Shown in pieces: positions 16,713-25,205 of a stretch of 64,000 bases of DNA; the stretch's first letter is position 1; every line of letters starts with the position of its first letter. The stretch lies in assembly GCF_003425985.1 (NCBI RefSeq), contig NZ_CP022985.1, positions 2,960,001 to 3,024,000 on the forward strand, written 5' to 3'. The notes under the pieces were generated by a model that made no database searches, was not told where the DNA came from, and saw only the letters and a program-made list of their open reading frames with translations. This DNA comes from Mariniflexile sp. TRM1-10 (GTDB lineage Bacteria > Bacteroidota > Bacteroidia > Flavobacteriales > Flavobacteriaceae). The position numbers were made by a program, and so were the translations under genes.

Positions 16713-18638
16713 ATGAATATATTAAAATCCATTTTACTTGTAATACTAATATTAGGAATAAACTCATGTGGAAGTGAAGATCAAATAACAACAAGTGAAC
16801 CTGTTGATGAAGTTGAACAAATTGTATGTCCACAAGGAGATATATTTATTAGTAACATAAAAGATTTAAATGACTATTTATTAAAGTACAAAAACTGCAA
16901 TATAATAAATGGTAATCTTACAATTTTTGGATTATCCGATGACCATATTCAAATTAACAATTTAGATTTTTTGAAAAACCTTGAAACTATTAAAGGAGAT
17001 ATGACAATACACAATATTAATCATTTAGTAAATCTAGATGGATTAACAAAATTAACCTCCATTGAAGGGAACTTGAGTATAGACAAAAATAATTCATTAG
17101 AAAACATTAACGGATTTGCAAAATTAACCTCTATTGAAGGAAGTTTGAAGATTAATGAAAATCCTAACTTGAAAACCATTAATGGGTTTGAATTATTAAA
17201 TACTCTTGCCATTAATTTAAATATAGACAAAAATAATTCATTAGAAAGCATTAATGGATTAGTGAAATTAGTTTCTATTAGAGGAAATTTAAATATTGAA
17301 AGAAACAGCTTATTAAATAATATTTCTGGATTTAATAAATTAAATTTAGTAAAAGGAAATATGAACATAGCATGGAATGGAGTTTTAAAAATGGTCGATG
17401 GTTTTTCAGAGTTAAGTTCAATAGAAAAATCATTTGATATTAAATATAATAATCTTTTGACTTCAATTGAAGGGTTTAATAAGTTGAAAATGGTTGGAGA
17501 GAATTTATTGATATTTGGAGGTTCTATAAATTTTGAAAATAACTCTTTTACAGATTTGACTTCAATTAATGGTTACTTTTTACTTTCTACTAACAATAAT
17601 AGTAAACCAATTAATAGTTTTAATAAACTAGAAAACATTGGAGATTATTTACATATTACAGATTGTAATTCGGAATATATTGATGGTTTTGAAAGTCTTA
17701 TAAATACAAATGCGGAAATTCTTTTTACTGGATCTGGATATAAATCAATAGTTGGTTTTAAAAATCTCACTACAGTTAATAACATTCTACGTTTTCATAG
17801 CACAAAAGACTTAGAACTTATTGATGGTTTCTCGAATTTACAAACTGTCAATGGAAATTTAGGTATAACATTTAATGAAAAGTTAAAAAGTTTTAATGGA
17901 CTGAAAAATTTAACCTCTATAAGTGGAGATCTCATAATTAGTGCTAATAGTTCATTAAACTCTTTGTCAGGCACAGAAGGAATAACAACTATCTCTGGCA
18001 ATATAGAGATAGGAGGAGATTCATTAATTGAAATTTCCCAACTAAACAATCTAGAAAATTTCCAAAATAATATCCTTATAATTGGAAGTCCTGATTTAGA
18101 AAGAATCACTGGTTTTAATGCTTTAAATTCTTTTAATTTTCTTTCTTTTTTCAATAACGATAGATTAGAAGTTATTAGTGGTTTTACAAATTTAAGAACT
18201 TTGAATGGTCTAGACTTTCAATCAAACATTTCAATATCAAATTTAGATGGATTTAACAATCTAACTAATGTTTTTGAATCTTTGACAATAAGTAATAGTA
18301 AGTTAATCAACTTAAACGGGTTTCAAAATTTAACCCAAGTAGGAGTAGTTTTTGACATATCAAATTGTAGATTATTAGAAAACCTTAATGGTTTAGAAAA
18401 ATTGACTTTACCAATTGATTATTTGAGAATAAAAAACAATCCCTTATTAACAGATATTAATGGTATTAAAAATTTAACTTCAGTAGAAGAATCCATAGAC
18501 ATTAGTGGAAATACAAGCCTATCTTCCTGTTCTATAAATTTAATATGTAATCATATATCTAGCAATGGAATAATTGGGCTTTCATATAATTTAACTGGCT
18601 GCAATGATAAATCTGAAGTTCTAAATAATTGTAATTGA
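16713..18638 (+). CDS. Leucine-rich-repeat (receptor L-like) lipoprotein
   Basis: 641 residues with lipobox INSCG. From about residue 65 to 600 it is built of roughly 24-residue repeats of the pattern L-x-x-L-x-x-[IV]-x-G-[DNS]-[LM]-x-I-x-x-[NS] (TSIEGNLSIDKNNSLENING), as in receptor L-domain/LRR surface proteins of Bacteroidota. A CSINLIC..GC cysteine segment caps the end. Likely surface-exposed and involved in binding. It is the largest cassette gene here; cassette cores 16694-16701 and 18646-18653 are perfect. Confidence 0.85.
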   Translation: MNILKSILLVILILGINSCGSEDQITTSEPVDEVEQIVCPQGDIFISNIKDLNDYLLKYKNCNIINGNLTIFGLSDDHIQINNLDFLKNLETIKGDMTIHNINHLVNLDGLTKLTSIEGNLSIDKNNSLENINGFAKLTSIEGSLKINENPNLKTINGFELLNTLAINLNIDKNNSLESINGLVKLVSIRGNLNIERNSLLNNISGFNKLNLVKGNMNIAWNGVLKMVDGFSELSSIEKSFDIKYNNLLTSIEGFNKLKMVGENLLIFGGSINFENNSFTDLTSINGYFLLSTNNNSKPINSFNKLENIGDYLHITDCNSEYIDGFESLINTNAEILFTGSGYKSIVGFKNLTTVNNILRFHSTKDLELIDGFSNLQTVNGNLGITFNEKLKSFNGLKNLTSISGDLIISANSSLNSLSGTEGITTISGNIEIGGDSLIEISQLNNLENFQNNILIIGSPDLERITGFNALNSFNFLSFFNNDRLEVISGFTNLRTLNGLDFQSNISISNLDGFNNLTNVFESLTISNSKLINLNGFQNLTQVGVVFDISNCRLLENLNGLEKLTLPIDYLRIKNNPLLTDINGIKNLTSVEESIDISGNTSLSSCSINLICNHISSNGIIGLSYNLTGCNDKSEVLNNCN

Positions 18639-18645
18639 AAAAACT

Positions 18646-18925
18646 GTAGTTAACAATGATAGCTGTTGCACAACTCCTAATTTCAAATAAACCAATAAAT
18701 TTAGACACTACTAAAAATATAAATCATTAAAAATAAGTAATTTACTGTTTGCCAAGCAACGATGATTTGAGAGGGATTAGAGAATTTCATGGTTGTGCAA
18801 TAGGCACACCGTGTAAAAATAATTGCTTGGTTGTTGCCTACTCGGAAAATCCGCAGGATTTTCCTCTGGTTCGTTCCATTTTTAGTAAGTTAGTTGCTCG
18901 TACACGCAACTATTACACGTTATGC
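18646..18925 (+). repeat. double attC-like site (E-type then C/D-type)
   Basis: R'' GTAGTTAAC, then a 141-bp E unit (18663-18803) bounded by CTGTTGCACAAC and GTTGTGCAATAG, then a second attC with inner hairpin GGAAAATCCGCAGGATTTTCC, ending in R' GTTATGC (18919-18925). No gene between the two. Confidence 0.75.
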
Positions 18926-18962
18926 TATATATTAAATCAATGTTTAACCATATAAAATCATC

Positions 18963-19580
18963 ATGAAAAAAACAATCTCATTATTATTCTGCATCTTATC
19001 AATTTCATTTAGCATTGCTCAAAAAAATAATTCTCAAAATTCCATCAAGCACATTGCCTTTACCGACCAAGACAATAAGGTTAGGCTGGAAGCTCTTAAA
19101 AAGCTGACTGACGAAAATGCTATTAAACACGTTGCATTTACAGACGAAGATAGTACAATAAGATTAGCTGCTCTGGATAAACTTAAAGACCAAAATTCCA
19201 TCAAGCACATTGCCTTTACCGACCAAGACAATAAGGTTAGGCTGGAAGCTCTTAAAAAGCTGACTGACGAAAATGCTATTAAACACGTTGCATTTACAGA
19301 CGAAGATAGTACAATAAGATTAGCTGCTCTGGATAAACTTAAAGACCAAAATTCCATCAAGCACATTGCCTTTACCGACCAAGACAATAAGGTTAGGCTG
19401 GAAGCTCTTAAAAAGCTGACTGACGAAAATGCTATTAAACACGTTGCATTCACAGACGAAGATAGTACAATAAGATTAGCTGCTCTGGATAAACTTAAAG
19501 ACAAAAATTCAATTAAACATATCTCGAACACTGATAAAGACAGTAAAGTGAGATTAAAAGCATTAGAGCTTTTAAATTAA
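18963..19580 (+). CDS. Secreted HEAT-like tandem-repeat protein
   Basis: 205 residues with a signal peptide (LLFCILSISFSIAQ). The mature part is seven 26-residue helical units of the pattern I-K-H-[IV]-A-F-T-D-x-D-x-x-x-R-x-x-A-L-x-K-L-x-D. Two alternating unit types form a 52-residue supra-repeat present three times. R and the A-L-x-x-L helix are HEAT-like, suggesting a curved protein-binding solenoid. The function is unknown. Cores 18919-18927 and 19599-19607 match 9 of 9. Confidence 0.85.
   Translation: MKKTISLLFCILSISFSIAQKNNSQNSIKHIAFTDQDNKVRLEALKKLTDENAIKHVAFTDEDSTIRLAALDKLKDQNSIKHIAFTDQDNKVRLEALKKLTDENAIKHVAFTDEDSTIRLAALDKLKDQNSIKHIAFTDQDNKVRLEALKKLTDENAIKHVAFTDEDSTIRLAALDKLKDKNSIKHISNTDKDSKVRLKALELLN
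19041..19508 (+). repeat. three 156-bp tandem direct repeats within a gene
   Basis: Units start at 19041, 19197 and 19353. Units 1 and 2 appear identical and unit 3 differs at about one position before its end, so the array arose recently and may change copy number. Confidence 0.95.
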
Positions 19581-19598
19581 CTTTTAGAAAAAAACACA

Positions 19599-19884
19599 TA
19601 GCATAACACCGGTAGCTGTTGCACAACTCCTAATTTCAAATAAACCAATAAATTTAGACACTACTAAAAATATAAATCATTAAAAATAAGTAATTTACTG
19701 TTTGCCAAGCAATGATGATTAGAGAGGAATTAGATAATTTCATAGTTGTGCAACAGGCACACCGGCTATAATTTAACGTGGCAACTGTGCAAAAACCGAA
19801 AGTAAAACCTATATTTAAACTGATTTCTCTGCGGAATAGTCCTTCGGACGATTCCACGCCGAAATCATAGCCAAACCGTTGACA
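19599..19884 (+). repeat. double attC-like site (E-type then second attC)
   Basis: R'' TAGCATAAC, E unit at 19616-19756 (near-identical to 18663-18803), then a second site with arms CCGGCTAT/ATAGCC and inner hairpin GGAATAGTCC-TTC-GGACGATTCC, ending in R' GTTGACA (19878-19884). ACACCGG flanks the E unit on both sides. Confidence 0.75.
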
Positions 19885-19895
19885 ACATTTGAAAT

Positions 19896-20372
19896 ATGAA
19901 GAAACTTACGATATTAATTTTGCTTTTTACAAGCTTTGTGTTTTCTCAAAATAACTCATCTAAATATAATTCCAAAGATTCGATTGCTGGCGGAAAAATT
20001 GACAATATAAAACCTGCAAATGATTTGGGAAAAGATAGATTACCAACTTTTGCAAAATGTAAAGGGACATCTTCAATAGAAGAACAGAGAAATTGTTTTA
20101 GCAAGGTAATTTCTAGCACGATTTCAAAAAATTTAAGAATAAATAAATTTAAAGGACAAAATAAAAATATAGACATATTTGTTAAGATTGAATTACATAA
20201 AACCGGGAGGATAACTAATATTGAGTTCTTAAAAAGCAATGATGAATCAGGATATTTTGAGAATGAAGTGATTAGAGCAATAAATAGCTTGCCTAAATTT
20301 GAACCAGGAATTAAAGACGGTAAATTAGTTAGCGTACCGTATTCATTTCCAATTAAATTATCACTTAAATAA
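19896..20372 (+). CDS. Secreted protein with TonB C-terminal-like domain
   Basis: 158 residues, signal peptide MKKLTILILLFTSFVFSQ. Residues 50-158 follow the TonB C-terminal pattern of this group: F-A-K-C..R-N-C-F, then IDIFVKIELHKTGRITNIEF, then a V-I-R-A-I-N-S-L-P-K-F-E-P-G segment and a final P-I-K-L. It lacks the membrane anchor and proline-rich linker. A second cassette protein of this kind is at 3587-4576. The core match to its attC needs one single-base gap. Confidence 0.75.
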   Translation: MKKLTILILLFTSFVFSQNNSSKYNSKDSIAGGKIDNIKPANDLGKDRLPTFAKCKGTSSIEEQRNCFSKVISSTISKNLRINKFKGQNKNIDIFVKIELHKTGRITNIEFLKSNDESGYFENEVIRAINSLPKFEPGIKDGKLVSVPYSFPIKLSLK

Positions 20373-20378
20373 AAAAAC

Positions 20379-20645
20379 GTTGTACAATAACTAGCGTTCG
20401 TGTGGTCGGTACGACCCAACATGAACGCCCTGTTGACTGAACCGGTTCTTAGCTCGTTAGACCAGCTCTTGAAGTCAGTGACTTTGTAGCACTATTAAAG
20501 AAAAAGTAAGCATATATAAGAAACTACATGTTACAATAAAGTGTAGTTTTTTAATTAATGGCTTATTAAAAAGTAATATATTGCATACATAAACGATATA
20601 ACTATGATGGGGTTGCTGTTTGTTGTGGTTGTATGGGTGTTGGCA
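20379..20645 (+). repeat. attC-like site, family A2
   Basis: R'' GTTGTACAA, AACTAGCG arm, GGTCG/CGACC hairpin, perfect A2 terminator, shared right half, R' GTTGGCA (20639-20645). After it, 20646-20801 is an AT-rich leader without a clear gene. Confidence 0.85.
20521..20552 (+). terminator. intrinsic terminator inside attC (A2 type)
   Basis: Perfect 8-bp stem AAACTACA/TGTAGTTT followed by T residues. Confidence 0.7.
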
Positions 20646-20801
20646 ATAATTCACCACATCACAATCCGATTAATTCCTCGAGCTAACGAGAAAAAATTAA
20701 TCTAAACATTGTTTAAAATTGATAGATTTGACAAAAATGTAATTAACTTAATATCAACAATAAAATTTAACTTAGTCGAGATTATAACTCAATAAAAAAA
20801 T

Positions 20802-20984
20802 ATGATACTTGGACTTATCATTATCGGATTAGGGATAATATTGATATTATTATATTTACCGAAGAAAGGAGAATGGGACAACCTTTCCGATAAAATTTGG
20901 ATAATGTCAGATATAAGTAAATTGATTTTTGGAGCTTTTTGCGTATTATTAGGTTTAATTTTATTAATCAATTCGATATTTTAA
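20802..20984 (+). CDS. Small two-helix membrane protein
   Basis: 60 residues: two transmembrane segments (about 2-18 and 38-58) joined by a polar loop with two tryptophans. It is the only plausible gene of a cassette with cores 20639 and 21026 (9 of 10 match). The leader from R' to ATG, about 160 bases, is much longer than in most cassettes, so it may hold its own promoter. Confidence 0.55.
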   Translation: MILGLIIIGLGIILILLYLPKKGEWDNLSDKIWIMSDISKLIFGAFCVLLGLILLINSIF

Positions 20985-21025
20985 AATAAAAAAACTAGGA
21001 TAAAGATTTATAATTTGACAATAAC

Positions 21026-21186
21026 TATTACCAACACCGTATATAAAAATTGCTAGTTTTATCCTAAACCAATGTGAGTTGCTCGTTTGCTAGCTTCCGA
21101 TTTTCCTTCGGACACGAGCGCAGCGAACTGGCGAAGCAAAATCCTCGCACGCAAACACGCAACTTTCCACATACCAAACGTTAGCG
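21026..21186 (+). repeat. attC-like site, family C
   Basis: R'' TATTACCAAC, ACCGTATAT arm, CGATTTTCC..GCAAAATCC inner repeat, R' GTTAGCG (21180-21186). Confidence 0.8.
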
Positions 21187-21218
21187 GTAACTTTAACAAC
21201 ACCGCTCAACCGACAAAA

Positions 21219-22220
21219 CTACTTGACTTTTACAATTACTTTCCCTTTGGCACGACCACTTGAAACGTAGGACATTGCTTCGTTCATTTGTTCAAACGAA
21301 AACACTTTATCAACTACAGGACGAATGACACCTGTTTCAATAAGCTTTCCAATTTCAGACAACTGCTTTCCGTTGGCTTGCATATAAAGAAACGAATAAC
21401 CAACACCGAGTTTTTTTGCTTGACTTCTTACTTTCCTACTCAAAAAGAAAATCGCTATTTTCATAAACCACGACAACCCTACTTCTTTTGCGAAAGCAGG
21501 ATCGGGCGGACCTGAAATAGAAACGACTTTTCCGCCTGACTTCAATATTTTCATGGATTTCTCAAGCGTTTTTTCGTCCTGACTGTTAAGCACCAAGTCG
21601 TAATCTTTTAGTATCGTTTCAAAATCTTGTGTTTTGTAATCAATCACAATATCGGCACCAAGACTTTTCACAAAATCAAAATTACCGGCACTTGCTGTTG
21701 TGGCGACAGTCGCACCCAGATGTTTTGCCAACTGAATGGCAATCGTTCCGACACCACCTGAACCTGCCTGTATAAATACTTTTTGATCCTTTTTGAGTTT
21801 TGCTTTTTCAACGAAAGCTTGCCAAACCGTTAAAGCAACCAATGGAATGGAAGCCGCCTGTTCCATTGAAATGTTTTTTGGTTTCAAGGCTACATCGTTT
21901 TCATTGATAGTAATGTATTCCGCAAACGCACCGATTTCGAAATCGGCAGGACGAGCAAAAATTTCATCACCAACTTTGAAACGACTAACTTTTGAACCCA
22001 CTTTTGTAATGATCCCTGCGACATCGTGTCCTAAAATCAACGGAAATTTATATGGAAGTAACAACTTAAACTCACCACTTTTCAGTTTGACATCTAACGG
22101 ATTGATACTTGCTGAATGGACTTGAACCAATACCTCATTTTCCTTAACAACAGGTTCGGCAACTTCAACCAATTGAAGTTTATCCGCTTTGCTGTATCTG
22201 TTTATTATAAATGCTTTCAT
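21219..22220 (-). CDS. Zinc-less NADPH:quinone oxidoreductase-like MDR protein
   Basis: 333 residues, full length for medium-chain dehydrogenase/reductases. GroES-like N-terminal half (about 1-120, LILGHDVAGIITKVG) then a Rossmann half with the nucleotide-binding motif GSGGVGTIAIQLAKHLGA near residue 155. Zinc ligands are not evident, as in quinone oxidoreductases that reduce quinones or reactive enals. It is downstream of the SDR gene by three bases and both are in reverse orientation inside a cassette, controlled by the shared divergent promoter near 23,090. Confidence 0.9.
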   Translation of the reverse strand: MKAFIINRYSKADKLQLVEVAEPVVKENEVLVQVHSASINPLDVKLKSGEFKLLLPYKFPLILGHDVAGIITKVGSKVSRFKVGDEIFARPADFEIGAFAEYITINENDVALKPKNISMEQAASIPLVALTVWQAFVEKAKLKKDQKVFIQAGSGGVGTIAIQLAKHLGATVATTASAGNFDFVKSLGADIVIDYKTQDFETILKDYDLVLNSQDEKTLEKSMKILKSGGKVVSISGPPDPAFAKEVGLSWFMKIAIFFLSRKVRSQAKKLGVGYSFLYMQANGKQLSEIGKLIETGVIRPVVDKVFSFEQMNEAMSYVSSGRAKGKVIVKVK

Positions 22221-22223
22221 TTC

Positions 22224-23030
22224 TTATTTTTTAAATTTATTTATATTTTTTATGATGGAATTTTCAAAGGTCTTAAATGAAAAATATTGTATAGCAGGAA
22301 ATAACGAAGACCCCTTGCCTACGGGATTGTTAAATTTGGGGCTTTCATTTTCAACCAATTTCAACAGCGTTTCAACAACGGCAGTTGGCTCTTCGGATTT
22401 TGAAAATAAATCTTTTGTATAATCTTCAAGTGTTGTTCGATATTCATCATAATCACTTATTTTGTTTTCTGCAACTTTCGAGTTAGTAACTATATTGGTT
22501 TTAGACCACATTGGTTCTACCATACTTACTTTTATATTAAATTTATTCAGTTCAAAACGAAGGGCTTTGAAATAACCTTCTAAAGCGTGCTTGGATGCAG
22601 CATAATACGCCGCGCCTGGAAGACTGATTAAACCCATAATTGAACCTACTGTAACTATCTTACCAAAACGCTGGTTTCTAAAATAAGGTAACAGCTCATT
22701 GGTTAGCATAACAGTTCCCCAAAAGTTGGTTTCAAATTGTTGTTTGCCTTGAGTTATGGTAGTTTCTTCGGCAAGTCCAGACAAATAAAATCCTGCATTA
22801 TTTATTAAAACATCTAATTGTTTTATTTCGGTAAAAAGTTGTTTTCCAAAAGATTTGATTGATTTATCATCAGTAATATCCAATGCTAACATTTTGAACG
22901 GCAATGAAGCCTGATTTTTATCAGGGTTGCGGCTTGTGCCAATTACATTGTAACCCCTTTTGTGTAGCTCTTTTGCGAGTAACAAACCAAAGCCCGAAGA
23001 TGCTCCTGTTACTAAAATATTCTTTTTCAT
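22224..23030 (-). CDS. Short-chain dehydrogenase/reductase (SDR)
   Basis: 268 residues. N-terminal TGASSGFG cofactor loop, NNAG at about residue 90, and active-site residues in a G-S-I-M-G-L segment followed by YAASK (catalytic Tyr and Lys). This is a classical SDR. Substrate unknown. First gene of a two-gene reverse operon with the MDR oxidoreductase, divergent from an HxlR regulator. Confidence 0.92.
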   Translation of the reverse strand: MKKNILVTGASSGFGLLLAKELHKRGYNVIGTSRNPDKNQASLPFKMLALDITDDKSIKSFGKQLFTEIKQLDVLINNAGFYLSGLAEETTITQGKQQFETNFWGTVMLTNELLPYFRNQRFGKIVTVGSIMGLISLPGAAYYAASKHALEGYFKALRFELNKFNIKVSMVEPMWSKTNIVTNSKVAENKISDYDEYRTTLEDYTKDLFSKSEEPTAVVETLLKLVENESPKFNNPVGKGSSLFPAIQYFSFKTFENSIIKNINKFKK

Positions 23031-23064
23031 TTTTACTTATTTTGTTCTTTTATTTGTAAATTTG

Positions 23065-23079
23065 CTTGCAAATTGCAAG
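23065..23079. promoter_or_regulatory. palindromic operator candidate
   Basis: CTTGCAA-A-TTGCAAG, a perfect 7+1+7 palindrome at the expected start of the minus-strand transcript. A wider inverted repeat AAACAACTT (23091-23099) and AAGTTGTTT (23109-23117) covers the spacer of the same promoter. HxlR-family regulators bind such sites next to their own gene. Confidence 0.6.
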
Positions 23080-23081
23080 TA

Positions 23082-23110
23082 CAAATATACAAACAACTTT
23101 CATAATGCAA
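23082..23110 (-). promoter_or_regulatory. Bacteroidota-type promoter for the SDR-MDR operon
   Basis: On the minus strand TTG (23110-23108), 18 bases, then TATATTTG (23089-23082): the -33/-7 arrangement of Bacteroidota. A plus-strand TAAATTTG at 23057-23064 could serve the regulator but lacks a good -33. Confidence 0.7.
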
Positions 23111-23130
23111 GTTGTTTTTTAATTTATTTT

Positions 23131-23541
23131 ATGAAAACAAGTAAAAAAAGATCAGACTGCCCATTAAGTTGCTCACTTGACATATTTGGCGACAAGTGGT
23201 CATTACTCATTATTAGAGACTTAATATTCGGAAATAAGTGTACCTACAACGACTTTTTAAAATCAGCAGAAGGTGTTGCAACCAATATTTTAGCAACAAG
23301 ACTAAAAGACCTTGAAGAAAATGGCATAATTGAAAAATCTGCACACCCAGACAGCAAGGCAAAAAAATTGTACCGATTGACACCAAAAGGAATGGATTTA
23401 TTGCCTATACTTATGGAAGTGTACGTTTGGTCTGAGAAATATTATGAAGTGCCAACTGACCTAAAAGCAACAATCAAAGAAGCCAAGAAGGACAAAGACA
23501 AATTTATAAAACAAGTAATGAAAGAACTGAAATCAAAATGA
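23131..23541 (+). CDS. HxlR-family winged-helix regulator
   Basis: 136 residues from ATG 23131. HxlR signature: CPLSCSLDIFGDKWSLLIIR at residues 9-28, then the winged helix (FLKSAEGVATNILATRLKDL, YRLTPKG). The N-terminal cysteine in this position is the residue that senses reactive electrophiles or oxidants in studied relatives. Divergent from the SDR-MDR operon, which it most likely controls. It is the only regulator with its targets inside one cassette here. Confidence 0.9.
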   Translation: MKTSKKRSDCPLSCSLDIFGDKWSLLIIRDLIFGNKCTYNDFLKSAEGVATNILATRLKDLEENGIIEKSAHPDSKAKKLYRLTPKGMDLLPILMEVYVWSEKYYEVPTDLKATIKEAKKDKDKFIKQVMKELKSK

Positions 23542-23555
23542 CGAGAAAAAAAGCA

Positions 23556-23791
23556 GCAGCTAACACCAGCCCTATGAAAAGCACTAGCTAGTTTTTCGAA
23601 GTTAATATTTGTTTTTTAATTATCTCATAATGATGATTTTGTGGTGTTGGAATGTTAGTTTCCGATAGAGGAATTAACAGTAAAACTATTATAATTCTAT
23701 TGGACACCTTATAAAAAGTAATATATTGGCATACATAAATCATATAACTACAATGGTGCTACTGTTTGTTGTGGTTGTATGGGTGTTTGCA
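23556..23791 (+). repeat. attC-like site, A-type right half
   Basis: R'' GCAGCTAAC matches the cassette start GTTAGCGGT at 7 of 9. Left arm ACCAGCCCTATGAAAAGC resembles that at 15,325; the A right half ends in R' GTTTGCA at 23785-23791. Confidence 0.75.
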
Positions 23792-23805
23792 AACATATAA
23801 ACGAA

Positions 23806-24339
23806 ATGCAGAAATTCTACTTTATTCTTGTTCTGATTTTAACATTCAGTTGTTCTCAAAAACAATCGGACAACAGAATTACGGAATTTGAAAAAGTTTT
23901 AGGAGAAAGACAAACAAAAGCTCTGAACTCACTCGTATCTGATTTTGAAAAGAACTTAACAAAAGTTTATTCTGATTTACCAACCGAAAAAGCTTATCGA
24001 CAATATCTGACTGACTTAATTTCTAACTCAACAACGGATTGGGAAAAATTTAAATTTCAGTCCTATAAAACTAATACGGAATTTCATCAAAGCGGATTGT
24101 GGAGCGAAATTTACACTAAAGATTCGGTAAGTGGTTTGCAAGTAAATGGAATTGGAAAATATATGCAAGCACTTTACATTGTAAAAGACTCTGATTCTTT
24201 AATTAAAAAATATTGGGAGAAAAGAGAAGCTGCTGGAATGATGCAAAACGAATTAGTTATTCCAGGAATTTTGAGTTTAAACCCTGACTTTAACAACTAT
24301 TTCCACAAGCGAATTGTAGTTGTTGAATTTAGCTTTTGA
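23806..24339 (+). CDS. Lipoprotein of unknown function
   Basis: 177 residues from ATG 23806; lipoprotein signal MQKFYFILVLILTFSCSQ. The upstream in-frame ATG at 23779 would lie in the attC. Mature part helical and charged, no recognised domain. Cassette cores match 8 of 10. Confidence 0.7.
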   Translation: MQKFYFILVLILTFSCSQKQSDNRITEFEKVLGERQTKALNSLVSDFEKNLTKVYSDLPTEKAYRQYLTDLISNSTTDWEKFKFQSYKTNTEFHQSGLWSEIYTKDSVSGLQVNGIGKYMQALYIVKDSDSLIKKYWEKREAAGMMQNELVIPGILSLNPDFNNYFHKRIVVVEFSF

Positions 24340-24350
24340 TAAAAAAATAC

Positions 24351-24619
24351 GTTTACTAACACCGGTAACTCTTGCACAAACCCATAATTTTATAAGAACA
24401 AGATATAAATGCGCCCTTTTAAGGACGTTTGCTTTTTAGGTAAGATATTGTAATCTAAGTTCAAGGCGCTTATAGCACAGTAAAATATGGCTTGTGATGG
24501 CTTTTAAGCAAAAAGCTGATGCCTTTATAAAACCATAGGTGAAAAAGTAATATATTGCATACGTAAAGAATATAACTACGATAGAATTACTGTCTGTTGT
24601 GGTTGTATGGGTGTTGTAG
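24351..24619 (+). repeat. attC-like site, family A1
   Basis: R'' GTTTACTAAC, ACCGGTAACTCTTGCACAA arm, terminator at 24411-24437 with one mismatch, shared right half, R' GTTGTAG (24613-24619). Confidence 0.85.
24411..24437 (+). terminator. intrinsic terminator inside attC (A1 type)
   Basis: CGCCC-TTTTAA-GGACG stem with one mismatch, then TTTGCTTTTT. Confidence 0.55.
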
Positions 24620-24641
24620 CACATTTGACCAAACCTCATAA

Positions 24642-24980
24642 TTGGAATTAATTCAAAGACATATAAAGAAAATAAAATGGACAACTCGAATGGCGTTTGC
24701 AAGTTTAGTGATTCTAATTTTCACTCTTGTAATTAATGAATTTAGAGAACCATTACTCGGAATAAAAAAGGGTTACGCACCACATAATTTTGGATTTAAC
24801 TTTATGTTTTTTCTGCCCTCTATGTTAATTGCTATTGGACTTGGATTTGCTGTAATTGGACGGACAATAAAGCATTGGAAAACTTGGACTGACTTAAATA
24901 AAAAATTGATACTATTGGGATTGTCAATTCCTTCAATCGGAATTTTAACTTTTATGATTATCAGAATATTTTTAAACTAA
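24642..24980 (+). CDS. Small membrane protein with three helices
   Basis: 112 residues if it starts at TTG 24642; ATG 24690 would give 96. Three hydrophobic segments (about 18-35, 50-68 and 85-108). No family recognised. Its attC lacks the left end, so this cassette could not be excised alone. Confidence 0.6.
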   Translation: MELIQRHIKKIKWTTRMAFASLVILIFTLVINEFREPLLGIKKGYAPHNFGFNFMFFLPSMLIAIGLGFAVIGRTIKHWKTWTDLNKKLILLGLSIPSIGILTFMIIRIFLN

Positions 24981-24989
24981 AAATATAAA

Positions 24990-25191
24990 TTTTGGGATTT
25001 TATTTTGGTAGAGTATTTTCAACTTCATAAATTCCAGGCGGTTATATCGCAGTAAAACATGGCCTATGGTGGCTTTTAAGCAAAAAGCAGAGACCTTTAT
25101 AAATCCATAGGTGAAAAAGTAATATATTGCATACGTAAAGAATATATCTACGATAGAATTACTGTTTGTTGTGATTGTATGATTGTTGGTA
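24990..25191 (+). repeat. truncated attC-like site, A1
   Basis: The R''/L'' end and terminator are missing; sequence joins the A1 middle at about 25,035 and continues through the shared right half to R' GTTGGTA (25185-25191). Confidence 0.7.
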
Positions 25192-25205
25192 ATAATTTAA
25201 ACTGA

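Noticed and set aside
18749..18955. Plus-strand 68-codon frame between the LRR gene and the repeat gene
   Set aside because: It spans the end of an E unit and the inner hairpin of the second attC, ends before the R' and has no coding signature.
19034..19531. 165-codon antisense frame opposite the HEAT-like repeat gene
   Set aside because: A shadow of the tandem repeats; stop-free only because the unit length is a multiple of three.
21219..23541. Chromosomal island interrupting the cassette array
   Set aside because: The block begins at R' GTTAGCG and ends at R'' GCAGCTAAC with 7 of 9 complementarity, so it fits one large cassette, despite the reversed genes.
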